From RBG-16-57-11 sp964503145 (lineage in GTDB: Bacteria > Chloroflexota > Anaerolineae > Anaerolineales > UBA4823): a stretch of DNA of 64,000 nt. Both the position numbers and the translations under genes were made by a program. Position 1 is the stretch's first letter. Each line of letters opens with the position of its first letter. Shown here piece by piece: positions 7,665 to 16,430 of this stretch. Where the stretch lies: assembly GCA_964503145.1 (NCBI GenBank), contig CAZCYV010000008.1, positions 62,001-126,000 of the forward strand. Reading direction: 5' to 3'. The notes beneath the pieces are model-generated. The model saw only the letters and a program-made list of their open reading frames with translations. It was not told the origin of the DNA and searched no databases.

Positions 7665-9122
7665 ATGAATAAAGCAAATAAATGGTTTTCAATGTTGCTT
7701 GAGCCCTTCAAATCTGGAGAGAGATTTGATATTGGATTGTTACTGGTTTTTTTAGGGATTAACGGCCTAGTATTAATAAATGCTGGTCTGCATGACCCAC
7801 GGATTGGGTATGATGCTGGTGCACATCTTAATTACATCAATTCTCTATCAAAAATGAGCCTGGTAACACCTGCCGATACAGACGAGTTTTTCTCACCACC
7901 ATTGCCTTATTTAATTCCTGCCTTAATAATTTTTATAACTCACATTAAGTTGGTTTGGGCAGCAAAATTAGCGCAATTACTGAACGTTTTTCTATCAATT
8001 GGATTGACCTATTGCTTGGTTAAGTCATGCCAATTACTTTGTGATAAACCAACTCTCAAATTCGGAGCACTTGCATTTTTAGGAATACTTCCTGTATATT
8101 ACAAGACCTTTGCCTTCGTTAGAGGCGAACCTTATGTTGCCTTTTTCGCGATGGTTGTACTTTACTACACCTTGTTGGTGTTTATAAGAAAGCAATTCAC
8201 AACTCTCAACAGTACAATCTTAGGCGTTTCAATGGGATTGTGTGCATTATCTCGGCAATGGGGTGTTTTATTATTTCCTTCAATGCTCTTATTGTTTGCT
8301 TTTCAGTGGATTCGTTTACACGAGTGGCGATATTCGATAGCAAAGACAGCCTGCATTTGTTTAGCGCTAATTTTTTTAGTCAGTGGATGGTTTTATGCTT
8401 CGCTATTTTTTAGATACGGATCTGTAACTGCTTTTAATAGGGAATCCGCTAGCCATTTTTCATTGCGTAATCAGCCTTTACAATTCTATCTAGGGTTAAG
8501 TCCAAAGCTGTTATTCTCCGAACCGGTAAGGCCTAACTTTTCCAATCAGCTCTTGCCAATTTTTTACTCGGATGTCTGGGGAGACTATTGGGGTTATTTT
8601 ATCGTTTATGGTAAAGACATAAGGACTTCTAAGTTTGTTAATGGTAGTTCTCTCAATAATATGTTATCTGTCGGGGAGTTTCCATCTTGGTTGGATACTA
8701 ACTATCAGACAATTCGAGCATATCTCGGACGTGTTAACTTTGTATCATTATACCCATCGGTCTTGGCTTTGATTTCCTTCTTAATGGTGACGATTGGAGT
8801 ATTAAGAGGACGTAGCGAATTAATAATAGTTCAAAGCCATAGAGGAATATTTGCCTTCTTACTACTTACGATAAGTACTATGCTTTTAGGTTATTTTTGG
8901 TTTCTAATAATGTATCCTAGTATGGAAGAGGGAGATACGATTAAAGCCTCATATGTGTTGCACGTTTTTCCTTTTGTTGCAATCATTGTAGGTGTGTTCC
9001 TTCACCATATAGAAACGGTCTCACAGTCATTATTAAAAGTGCTTTTAAGTGGATTTTTGTTAACCGTTATTCATAATATATGTGCGATGTTAACCCACTA
9101 TTCTCTATTTAAATTATTCTAA
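7665..9122 (+). CDS. GT-C type membrane glycosyltransferase (ArnT/PMT-like)
   Basis: A 485-residue protein with about ten to twelve transmembrane segments. The first periplasmic loop carries DPRIGYDAGAHLNYINSL, where the aspartate matches the catalytic acidic residue of GT-C enzymes, and VRGEPYVAFFAMVVLYY resembles the second conserved GT-C block. These enzymes take sugars from polyprenyl phosphates. It has the lowest GC of the window and codons unlike its neighbours, so it is probably foreign. Exact family is uncertain; a plain hypothetical membrane protein is the alternative. Confidence 0.6.
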   Translation: MNKANKWFSMLLEPFKSGERFDIGLLLVFLGINGLVLINAGLHDPRIGYDAGAHLNYINSLSKMSLVTPADTDEFFSPPLPYLIPALIIFITHIKLVWAAKLAQLLNVFLSIGLTYCLVKSCQLLCDKPTLKFGALAFLGILPVYYKTFAFVRGEPYVAFFAMVVLYYTLLVFIRKQFTTLNSTILGVSMGLCALSRQWGVLLFPSMLLLFAFQWIRLHEWRYSIAKTACICLALIFLVSGWFYASLFFRYGSVTAFNRESASHFSLRNQPLQFYLGLSPKLLFSEPVRPNFSNQLLPIFYSDVWGDYWGYFIVYGKDIRTSKFVNGSSLNNMLSVGEFPSWLDTNYQTIRAYLGRVNFVSLYPSVLALISFLMVTIGVLRGRSELIIVQSHRGIFAFLLLTISTMLLGYFWFLIMYPSMEEGDTIKASYVLHVFPFVAIIVGVFLHHIETVSQSLLKVLLSGFLLTVIHNICAMLTHYSLFKLF

Positions 9123-9243
9123 AGCTGTTAAGGTTGTAGAAGTAACAGAATCTTACCAAGGATGGTTATTTCTATGTACCGCAGTGGTCGGCATTTAAGG
9201 TATCGACCGACTTGGAAAATGACCTTAGCATCTCTAGTCTAAA

Positions 9244-11103
9244 ATGTGCGGCATCTGCGGCATCTTCACCACCGATCAGGCAGCCGGGCAGGCGGAGTAC
9301 GCCCGCGCCATTCAAACCATGACCGCCCGCATGCAGCGCCGCGGCCCGGATGACCAGGGCGCCTGGAGCGACCCTGCCGGTCACCTAGCGCTGGGCTTCC
9401 GCCGCCTGGCGGTGATCGACCCCACGCCGGCGGGGCGCCAGCCGATGGTCTCCGCCGACGGGCGCTCGGTGATCGTGCTCAACGGCGAGATCTACAACTT
9501 CCTCGAGCTGCGCCGCGAGCTGGAAGGGCAGGGCGTGCGCTTTCGCTCCCATTCGGACACCGAGGCGCTGCTGGAAGCGCTCAACCGCTGGGGGCTGGAG
9601 GCGCTGGGGCGCCTGAACGGGATGTTCGCCCTGGCCTGGTATCACCTGCCCAGCCGCCGGCTGGTGCTGGCGCGCGACCACGCCGGGATCAAGCCGCTGT
9701 ATTACTTCGTCCATCCGGCAGGCAAGGGCCTCGCCTTTGCCTCACAGCTCGACGTGCTGCGCCACACGCCGTGGGGCGAGCCGGGGGCGGCGCGGCTGGA
9801 CGTGCTGCGCCTGTACTTGCGCCTGCACCACATCCCGCCGCCGTATAGCCTGCTGGAGAACACCTTCCAACTGGAGCCGGGCCATTTTCTGATCGCCCAC
9901 CCGGACGGGCGCTTGGAGCGGCGCGCCTGGTGGCGCCTGCCGCGCCACCCCGAACCGGACCTGCGCGGCGAGCGGGCGCTGGAGGCGCTGGCCGGGGCGC
10001 TGGAAGAGGCGGTGCAGCGCCAGCGCATCGCCGATGTGCCGCTGGGGGTGTTCCTCTCCGGCGGAGTAGATTCGCCGCTGGTAACGGCGGTCGCCAGGGC
10101 GCAGACCGGCCCCGAATTGAAAGCCTTTACCATCGGCAACCCCGGCTGGGGGCAGGACGAGTCGCCCGAGGCCAGCGCCTACGCCCAGCGCCTGGGGGTG
10201 GACCACCGCCTTTACCCGGTCAGCGGCGAAGAAGCGCTGGCGGCGATCGACCAGGTGATGGCGGCGCAATACGAGCCGCTGGGGGATTTCTCCATCCTGC
10301 CGACGCTGCTGGTCAGCCGCTACGCCCGTCCGGAGGTCACAGTGGCTTTGAGCGGCGATGGCGGCGACGAGCTGTTCTTCGGCTATGAACGCCCGCTTTC
10401 GCTGCTGCGCGACGGAGCCGATTTCCGCTGGCCCTGGCCGGCGCGGCTGGGGCTGTACGCCGTCGGCAAGGCCGGCCTGGGGAGGCGCCGCTCCGATGTG
10501 GTGGTGCACCGCTCGCCGGGGGCTTACTACCTGGAGGTCAACTGCCGGCTCAAGGAAGCCGACCTGCGGCGCTTTGCCCCGGGCCTGCCGGGCCTGCCGC
10601 GAGATTTCAGGCTGTACCGCAGCGACAGGTACCAGGGGCTGCGCCACCTGGCGAACTATTCGCGCTATGTAGAGTTCTACGGCCAACTGCAGCGGGGGCT
10701 GAAGAAGGTGGACATGGCTTCCATGTACCACAGCCTGGAAGTGCGCGCCCCGCTGCTGGATCGCCAGGTGATCGAGGTCAGCCTGCGCATCGATCCGTTC
10801 GAGTGCCTGCGCGACGGGCGGCGCAAGGCGGTATTGCGCGAGCTGCTGGCCCGCCACGTCCCCGCAGAGATCATCCCCGAGGCGAAGCGCGGCTTTGCCG
10901 TGCCGCTGGGCGACTGGCTGCGCGGGCCGCTGCGCCCGCTGGCCGAAGATACCCTGTTCGGCGGCGAGCTGTACCCGAGCGGCGTCTTCGACCGCCAGGG
11001 GCTGCGCGCTTACTGGCAGGAGCACCTGGATGGTCAGCGCGACCACAAGTGGGGCCTGTGGACGCTGCTGGCGCTGCAATGGTGGGCGCGCAGCCTGCAA
11101 TGA
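9244..11103 (+). CDS. asnB: Asparagine synthetase (glutamine-hydrolysing)
   Basis: A 619-residue AsnB. The start MCGICGIFTT exposes the catalytic Cys2 of the glutaminase domain, with RRGPDDQG, VLNGEIYNFLELR and SHSDTEALLEA as further glutaminase motifs. The synthetase domain has the PP-loop SGGVDS at residues 272-277 and ALSGDGGDELFFGYER later. Both half-reactions therefore look intact. Its place between glycosyltransferases suggests it may amidate a sugar carboxylate, as WbpS-type AsnB homologues do, rather than make free asparagine; this is inference. It overlaps the next gene by ATGA. Confidence 0.9.
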   Translation: MCGICGIFTTDQAAGQAEYARAIQTMTARMQRRGPDDQGAWSDPAGHLALGFRRLAVIDPTPAGRQPMVSADGRSVIVLNGEIYNFLELRRELEGQGVRFRSHSDTEALLEALNRWGLEALGRLNGMFALAWYHLPSRRLVLARDHAGIKPLYYFVHPAGKGLAFASQLDVLRHTPWGEPGAARLDVLRLYLRLHHIPPPYSLLENTFQLEPGHFLIAHPDGRLERRAWWRLPRHPEPDLRGERALEALAGALEEAVQRQRIADVPLGVFLSGGVDSPLVTAVARAQTGPELKAFTIGNPGWGQDESPEASAYAQRLGVDHRLYPVSGEEALAAIDQVMAAQYEPLGDFSILPTLLVSRYARPEVTVALSGDGGDELFFGYERPLSLLRDGADFRWPWPARLGLYAVGKAGLGRRRSDVVVHRSPGAYYLEVNCRLKEADLRRFAPGLPGLPRDFRLYRSDRYQGLRHLANYSRYVEFYGQLQRGLKKVDMASMYHSLEVRAPLLDRQVIEVSLRIDPFECLRDGRRKAVLRELLARHVPAEIIPEAKRGFAVPLGDWLRGPLRPLAEDTLFGGELYPSGVFDRQGLRAYWQEHLDGQRDHKWGLWTLLALQWWARSLQ

Positions 11104-12224
11104 ACCCGACGCCGATCCTGTTCACCATCCCTAACTTCATCACCGCCGGCTCCGGACAGGCGATGCTGAACATCATCCAGCGGCTGGATCGCGAGCGCTT
11201 CGCCCCGGCGGTGTGCGTGATGAAAAAGGGCGGCGACCTGGATCGAGAGGTCGAGCGGCTGGGCATCCCGTTCATCGAAGCGCCGTTCACCGTGCCGGCG
11301 CAGCCCTATCACCGCCTGCTGCCGCGGGCGTGGAAGGCAGCCCAGGCGTTCCGCCCCTACCGCTTCGCCCTGTGGCATTCCTTCCACTACGCCGACGATT
11401 ACACCGAGCCGATCATCGCCCGCCTGGCGGGGGCGCGGGCGTGGGTCTATACCAAGAAGAACATGAACTGGCATCGCCGCGCCTGGACGCTGCGCACCTG
11501 GCTGGCAGCGGGCGTGGCGGCGCAGAACCAGGACATGCTGCGGGAGTTTTTCGCCGCGCCCTGGTTCCGCCGCAAGGCGCGCCTGATCCCGCGCGGCGTG
11601 GATACGACCCGCTTTCGCCCGGCTGCGCCGGCCAATCTACGGCTCAGAGAGCGGCTGGGCATCGCCCCCGGCGAGGTGGTGGCCGCCTGTGTGGCGCATC
11701 TGGTGCCGGTGAAGGGACATCCCACCCTGCTGCAGGCGCTGGCGCAGACCCCCGGCCTGCGCCTGTGGATCGCCGGAAAGGCGCTGGATGAAGACTACGC
11801 CGCGCGGCTGCAGCAGATGACCGCGGAGCTGCGCCTGGAAGGGCGGGTGCATTTCCTGGGCGGGGTGGGAGACGTGCCGGCCTTGCTGGCCGAGGCGGAT
11901 ATCTTCGTCCTGCCCACCTGGGGGCGCTGGCGCATGGAGGGCTGCCCGGTGGCGCTGCTGGAGGCGATGGCCTGCGGGGTAGCCTGCATCGCCACAGACA
12001 TCCCTGGGGCGCGCGATCTGCTGGTTCACCAGCAAAGCGGGCTGCTCGTGCCGCCCGAAGACCCGGCGGCGCTGAGCGCAGCGCTGAGCGCCCTGGCGCA
12101 GGACCCGGCGCTGCGCCAGGGCTTTGGGCAGGCCGCCCGCAGGCGGGTGGAAGAGCGCTACACCATCGAGCGCGAGGTGGCAGATCACCAGGCGCTTTAC
12201 CAGGAAATCTTAGGCCGCGATTAG
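11100..12224 (+). CDS. GT4-family glycosyltransferase
   Basis: A 374-residue GT-B retaining glycosyltransferase. FTIPNFITAGSGQAMLNII is the N-terminal acceptor domain start with the glycine-rich loop; the C-terminal domain has VAHLVPVKGHPTLLQALA, IFVLPTWGRWRMEGCPVALLEAMACG with the E-x7-E donor site, and GLLVPPEDPAALSAAL. It should add a nucleotide-sugar residue to the growing lipid-linked glycan. The frame is open back to 10803 inside asnB, but the ATG at 11100 overlaps the asnB stop and begins the family homology. Confidence 0.85.
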   Translation: MNPTPILFTIPNFITAGSGQAMLNIIQRLDRERFAPAVCVMKKGGDLDREVERLGIPFIEAPFTVPAQPYHRLLPRAWKAAQAFRPYRFALWHSFHYADDYTEPIIARLAGARAWVYTKKNMNWHRRAWTLRTWLAAGVAAQNQDMLREFFAAPWFRRKARLIPRGVDTTRFRPAAPANLRLRERLGIAPGEVVAACVAHLVPVKGHPTLLQALAQTPGLRLWIAGKALDEDYAARLQQMTAELRLEGRVHFLGGVGDVPALLAEADIFVLPTWGRWRMEGCPVALLEAMACGVACIATDIPGARDLLVHQQSGLLVPPEDPAALSAALSALAQDPALRQGFGQAARRRVEERYTIEREVADHQALYQEILGRD

Positions 12225-12230
12225 GCGCGC

Positions 12231-14012
12231 ATGGATGCAGGCACAGCTTTCACCGGCGATTTGCTGATCACCTTCGGTGAGGACATCCCTCGCCTCCCGC
12301 CCCGCTTCCCGGCCGCGCCGTGGGGCATCCAGGCTCAGGGGGAGGGGTGGCAGCTTTGGAGCTGCGCCCCCTGCGCCGACTGGAAAGGCTTTCCACTGCA
12401 AACCGTCGAGAGCGGCGGCTGGAAGGCCTGCATCCTGGGGGAATTCCGCCCCGGCGACCACCCGCCGCCCCGGCTCGAATCCCTGGCGCGGCAGGCGGCC
12501 GCATTTCATGGGCGCTACCTGATGCTGGCCTGGGACCCCGCCGAGCGCCAATGGCACGCCTGGACCGACCGCTTCGCCACCCTGCACGCCTACCACGCCA
12601 GCAGCGGACGGCGGGCGGCGCTGGGCACGTTTTCCCCGGCTGTGGCTGCGGCGGCGTCGCAGCGCTCCCTGGATTGGGAAGCGCTGGCGGGCTTCTTCGG
12701 CTTTGGCTTCTTCCCTCAGGATCGCACTTATTTTGAAGGCGTGCGCATCCTGCGGCCGGCCTCGCATTACGTGCTGGATGAGCGCGGCCGGGTGATCCTG
12801 CAGGAGCGCGCCTGGGAATGGTGGCACGCGCCCGACTACCGCCGCTCGTATGACGACACGCTGGCGCAGTTTGCCCAGCTCCTTCACCAGGTGCTGGATG
12901 AGGCTAGCGGTGAGGGGCGGGTAGCCGTGCCGGTCTCGGGCGGGCTGGATTCACGCTCGACCGTGGCCGCCATCACCCGCCCTGAGCGCCAGCGCCCGGC
13001 TGGACTGTCCCTGTGGGCGTACTCATACGGCTACACGGATGACTCGGTCGAAACGCGCATCGCCCGCCGGGTGGCGAGCGCCCGCGGGCTGCCCTTCCAG
13101 GCCTACACCATCCGGCCATATTTGTTCGAGCGCCTGGAGCAGATCCTGGCCTGGACGGAGGGCTTCCAGGAGATCACCCTGGCGCGGCAAACGTTTGTGC
13201 GCGATGAGATCGCCGCCCAGGCCGAAAGCCTGATCGCCGCGCTGTGGGGCGACGTCTGGCTGGACGATATGGGGCTGGCGGGGAAGCCGGCGCAGGGGCT
13301 GGACGATGCCGCCATCCAGCAATACGCCCTGGCAAAGATGCGCAAACGCGGCGGCGACTGGCTGCTGGAGCGCCTGGCCGCGCCGCAGTTGCCAGGGACG
13401 ACCCCGGCGGAGCTGCTGCACAGCATGGTGCGGGAGGAGCTGAGGCCGCTGGCGCAGATCGCCGACCCGGATTTCCGCCTCAAAGCGTTCAAGACCGAGC
13501 AGTGGTCCTTCCGCTGGAGCTTAAGCCCGATCCGCGTCTTCCAATCGGCGGCGGCGCCGCGGCTGGTGTTTTACGACGCGCGGCTGGCGGATTTCTTTTG
13601 CACGGTGCCTTCGGAGTACGTCGCCGGGCGGCGGCTGCAGATCGACTACCTGAAACGTTACAGCCCCGACCTGGCGCGCCTCCCCTGGCAGGTCTATGAC
13701 GCCGACCTGTTCACGTACCGGCACTTCAACACCTGGCTGCTGCCGCGGCGGGCGCTGAAGAAGGCCTGGCGCCTGATTTCCGGCCAAAAGGTGATCGAGC
13801 GCAACTGGGAGGTGCAGTTCCTGTGCGAATCGGGGCGGCGCGGCTTGCAGCGCTGGCTGCTGCGCCCCGGCCTGCGCCTGCACGAATTCATCGCGCCCAA
13901 TTTGTTGGCAGAGCTTTTGGAGGCGTTCTACCGCCCGCCGCTGGACCCCAGGCGCGGCTATACGCTGGCGATGCTGCTCACCTTTTCCGCCTGGCTGGAG
14001 CGCTATGGCTGA
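12231..14012 (+). CDS. Asparagine-synthetase-like protein with degenerate glutaminase domain
   Basis: A 593-residue AsnB-superfamily protein. The N-terminal half keeps the Ntn-like outline (HGRYLMLAWDPAERQWHAWTD, then GVRILRPASHYVL) but has no Cys at position 2, so it should not hydrolyse glutamine. The synthetase domain carries the PP-loop SGGLDSR at residues 236-242, with Arg where AsnB has Ser or Thr. It probably adenylates a carboxylate and condenses it with an amine or ammonia; the substrate is unknown. It sits 6 bp after one GT4 gene and overlaps the next by 8 bp. Confidence 0.7.
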   Translation: MDAGTAFTGDLLITFGEDIPRLPPRFPAAPWGIQAQGEGWQLWSCAPCADWKGFPLQTVESGGWKACILGEFRPGDHPPPRLESLARQAAAFHGRYLMLAWDPAERQWHAWTDRFATLHAYHASSGRRAALGTFSPAVAAAASQRSLDWEALAGFFGFGFFPQDRTYFEGVRILRPASHYVLDERGRVILQERAWEWWHAPDYRRSYDDTLAQFAQLLHQVLDEASGEGRVAVPVSGGLDSRSTVAAITRPERQRPAGLSLWAYSYGYTDDSVETRIARRVASARGLPFQAYTIRPYLFERLEQILAWTEGFQEITLARQTFVRDEIAAQAESLIAALWGDVWLDDMGLAGKPAQGLDDAAIQQYALAKMRKRGGDWLLERLAAPQLPGTTPAELLHSMVREELRPLAQIADPDFRLKAFKTEQWSFRWSLSPIRVFQSAAAPRLVFYDARLADFFCTVPSEYVAGRRLQIDYLKRYSPDLARLPWQVYDADLFTYRHFNTWLLPRRALKKAWRLISGQKVIERNWEVQFLCESGRRGLQRWLLRPGLRLHEFIAPNLLAELLEAFYRPPLDPRRGYTLAMLLTFSAWLERYG

Positions 14013-15207
14013 CCCTGGCGGGCTGCGCTTGCTGGTGGTGGGGGCTGCCTGGCCGCCGGAGACCTTTATTGCGCGCCTGCTCCAGGGGCTGGCGCAGGCC
14101 GGGATCCAGGTGACGCTGGCGGCGGCGCGAAAACCCGCCGGGGAATGGCTTTCGCAGCCAAACCTGCGCTGGCTGTTTACCCCCTCCTGGGAGCGGCCGG
14201 CGGTCGAGAGGGCGTTGCACCTCTTCACCCAGGCGGCCGGGGCGGCGCGGCGCGGCGGCAAGGACCTGCGCACACTTTCGTCCCAGCTCCGCCGGCTAAA
14301 AAGCCGGCGCGAGCGCCTGGCCGAGTGGCAGCGTTTGCTGCCCTTCGCCGGGCGGCGCTGGGATGTGATCTACTTCCCGTGGAATTCGGCGGCGATCGAA
14401 TACCTGCCGCTGTTCGACCTGGGCATGCCGGCGGTGATCAGTTGCCGCGGCTCGCAGATTAACGTCGCCCCGCACAACCCGCAGCGCGGCGCGCTGCGCC
14501 ACGGCCTGCGGCAGACGTTCGAGAAAGCCGAGGCGGTGCACTGCGTGTCACACGCCATTTTGCGGGAAGCGGCCGGTTACGGGCTGGATCCCCGAAAGGC
14601 CAGGGTCATTTATCCGGCGGTGGATGTCGAGTTCTTCACGCCCCTCGCGGCCGGGGAGCGAGAGGCTCGAAGCTTTCATATCGTCACAACGGGATCACTG
14701 ATCTGGCGCAAAGGGTACGAGTACGCCCTGATGGCAATGCGCCGGTTGAAAGACCGGGGCGTCCCGGTCGATTTCGAGATCATCGGCAGCGGGCCGGAGC
14801 GCCAGCGCCTGCTGTACACGATCGATGATCTGGGGTTGCAGGATTGCGCCCGGCTGGCGGGCCGGCTGCCGCCCGAAACGGTGCGCCAGCGCCTGCAACA
14901 GGCAGACGCCTTCCTGCTCTCCAGCCTGAGCGAGGGCCTCTCCAACGCCGCGCTGGAGGCGATGGCCTGCGGGCTGCCGGTGGTGACCACCGACGTCGGC
15001 GGGATGGGCGAGGCGATCCGCGACGGCGTGGAGGGGCTGCTGACGCCGCCGCGCGACCCGGCGGCGCTGGCGGAGGCGCTGGAGCGGCTGTGGCGCGACC
15101 CAGCGCTGCGCGCCCGTCTGGGCGCGGCGGGCCGGGGGCGGGTGCTGCGGGATTTCAGCCTGCCCGCTCAGGTGGCGCAGTTTGTGGAGTTATTCAACAG
15201 CCTATGA
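14005..15207 (+). CDS. GT4-family glycosyltransferase
   Basis: A 400-residue GT-B enzyme. The N-terminal domain starts LRLLVVGAAWPPETFIARLL; HCVSHAIL marks the interdomain region; the donor domain has TTGSLIWRKGYEYALMAM, FLLSSLSEGLSNAALEAMACG (E-x7-E) and GLLTPPRDPAALAEAL. It resembles the next gene closely in architecture (WRKGYEYA versus WKKGYEYS), suggesting duplicated or functionally successive transferases. Start and stop overlap both neighbours, so all are translationally coupled. Confidence 0.85.
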   Translation: MADPGGLRLLVVGAAWPPETFIARLLQGLAQAGIQVTLAAARKPAGEWLSQPNLRWLFTPSWERPAVERALHLFTQAAGAARRGGKDLRTLSSQLRRLKSRRERLAEWQRLLPFAGRRWDVIYFPWNSAAIEYLPLFDLGMPAVISCRGSQINVAPHNPQRGALRHGLRQTFEKAEAVHCVSHAILREAAGYGLDPRKARVIYPAVDVEFFTPLAAGEREARSFHIVTTGSLIWRKGYEYALMAMRRLKDRGVPVDFEIIGSGPERQRLLYTIDDLGLQDCARLAGRLPPETVRQRLQQADAFLLSSLSEGLSNAALEAMACGLPVVTTDVGGMGEAIRDGVEGLLTPPRDPAALAEALERLWRDPALRARLGAAGRGRVLRDFSLPAQVAQFVELFNSL

Positions 15208-16430
15208 GTAAAATCAGCCCCTCGCCGCGCCTGGTGCTGGCGGCGCCGGCCTTCCCCAAGCTGTCCGAAACCTTTATGGTTAACCAATTCCTGGGCTTGT
15301 TGGGGCGCGGCTGGGACGTGCATGTGGCCTGTGCGCAGCTCGACGCCGCCGCCTGGGAGAATTTCCCTGAGCTGCACGGGAAGCCGGATTTGCGGCGCCG
15401 GGTGCACCCGCAGTGGCCCGACCGCCCGCGCTGGCTGGCGGCGCTGTTGCTGCCGCTGGCTTTGCTGCGCTGCCTGGCGGGCGCGCCGGGGCGGACGGCG
15501 CGCTATCTGCGGCGGGGCTGGCGGCGCTTCGGGATGGACGTGCTGCGCCGCCTGTACCTGGATGCCGGGCTGATCGTGCTGCGCCCGGACGTGCTGCACT
15601 TCGAGTTCGGCAGCCTGGCGCCGGAGCGCATGTATCTCAAAGAGCTTTTGGGCTGCCGGGTGGTGGTCAGCTTCCGCGGTTATGACCTGAACTATGTGGG
15701 CCTGGATCAGCCGGATTACTACGCGCCGGTGTGGCAGCAGGCCGATGCAATCCATCTGCTAGGGGAGGACCTGTGGCGGCGCGCTCAACGCCGCGGCTGC
15801 CCGGCCGAGAAGCGCCGCGCCCTGATCCCACCGGCGATCGATGTGGATCAATTCAGCCCGGCCGAGCGGGCCGATGGCGCGCAGCGCCCGTTGCGCATCC
15901 TGAGCGTCGGACGATTGGAATGGAAAAAGGGGTATGAGTATTCGCTCCAGGCGATCCGCCTGCTGCTCGATCGGGGAATCCCTTGCGAATACCATATCCT
16001 GGGCGGCGGCGAGTACCTGGAGGCTGTGGCGTTCGCCCGCCATCAGCTCGATTTGGAAGGGGTGGTCAAACTGCTTGGGGCGCAGCCGCGGCAGGCGGTC
16101 AAGGCGCAGATGGATTGGGCGGATGTCTTTCTGCACGCCGCGGTCTCCGAAGGCTTTTGCAACGCGGTGATCGAAGCTCAGGCGATGGAGTTGCCGGTGG
16201 TGTGCTCGGATGCGGACGGGCTGCCCGAAAACGTGGCCGATGGCGAGAGCGGCTTCGTCGTCTCGCGGCGCGACCCATGGGCGCTCGCCGAGAAGCTGGC
16301 TGTGCTGGCCGGCGATCCTGCGCTGCGCCGGCGCATGGGCCGGGCCGGGCGGGAGCGTGTGCTGCGCTGCTTCCGGCTGGAGCAGCAGACCGCGGCCTTC
16401 GAGCGATTGTATCAGGAGCTGGGCGAATGA
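15204..16430 (+). CDS. GT4-family glycosyltransferase (WcaL/colanic-acid type)
   Basis: A 408-residue GT-B enzyme. The opening AAPAFPKLSETFMVNQFLG is typical of the WcaL-like group of exopolysaccharide transferases, and HFEFGSLAPERMY with VVSFRGYDLN are further group markers. The donor domain has SVGRLEWKKGYEYSLQAI, FLHAAVSEGFCNAVIEAQAM and GFVVSRRDPWALAEKL. The frame continues upstream to 14844 inside the previous gene, but the ATG at 15204 overlaps the upstream stop and begins the homology. Confidence 0.85.
   Translation: MSKISPSPRLVLAAPAFPKLSETFMVNQFLGLLGRGWDVHVACAQLDAAAWENFPELHGKPDLRRRVHPQWPDRPRWLAALLLPLALLRCLAGAPGRTARYLRRGWRRFGMDVLRRLYLDAGLIVLRPDVLHFEFGSLAPERMYLKELLGCRVVVSFRGYDLNYVGLDQPDYYAPVWQQADAIHLLGEDLWRRAQRRGCPAEKRRALIPPAIDVDQFSPAERADGAQRPLRILSVGRLEWKKGYEYSLQAIRLLLDRGIPCEYHILGGGEYLEAVAFARHQLDLEGVVKLLGAQPRQAVKAQMDWADVFLHAAVSEGFCNAVIEAQAMELPVVCSDADGLPENVADGESGFVVSRRDPWALAEKLAVLAGDPALRRRMGRAGRERVLRCFRLEQQTAAFERLYQELGE

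Larger units (their letters stand above)
5040..9243 (+). other. Low-GC island inside the polysaccharide cluster
   Basis: From about 5040 to 9240 base composition drops visibly against both flanks, lowest in 7400-9240, and codon choice shifts to AT-ending codons (ATA, TTA, AGA). It contains a methyltransferase, a flippase, a flippase remnant and a GT-C membrane protein. Composition returns abruptly to GC-rich at the asnB start. This is the pattern of horizontally acquired serotype-type genes. Confidence 0.75.

Noticed and set aside
10803..11099. Upstream extension of the GT4 gene at 11100
   Set aside because: It is Ala/Arg/Gly low-complexity read from the asnB sequence in another frame; the ATGA-overlapping start is far better.
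9742..11100. 452-codon open frame antisense to asnB
   Set aside because: Codon-position mirror of a well-supported AsnB; low-complexity Arg/Gln/Ala composition and no start context.
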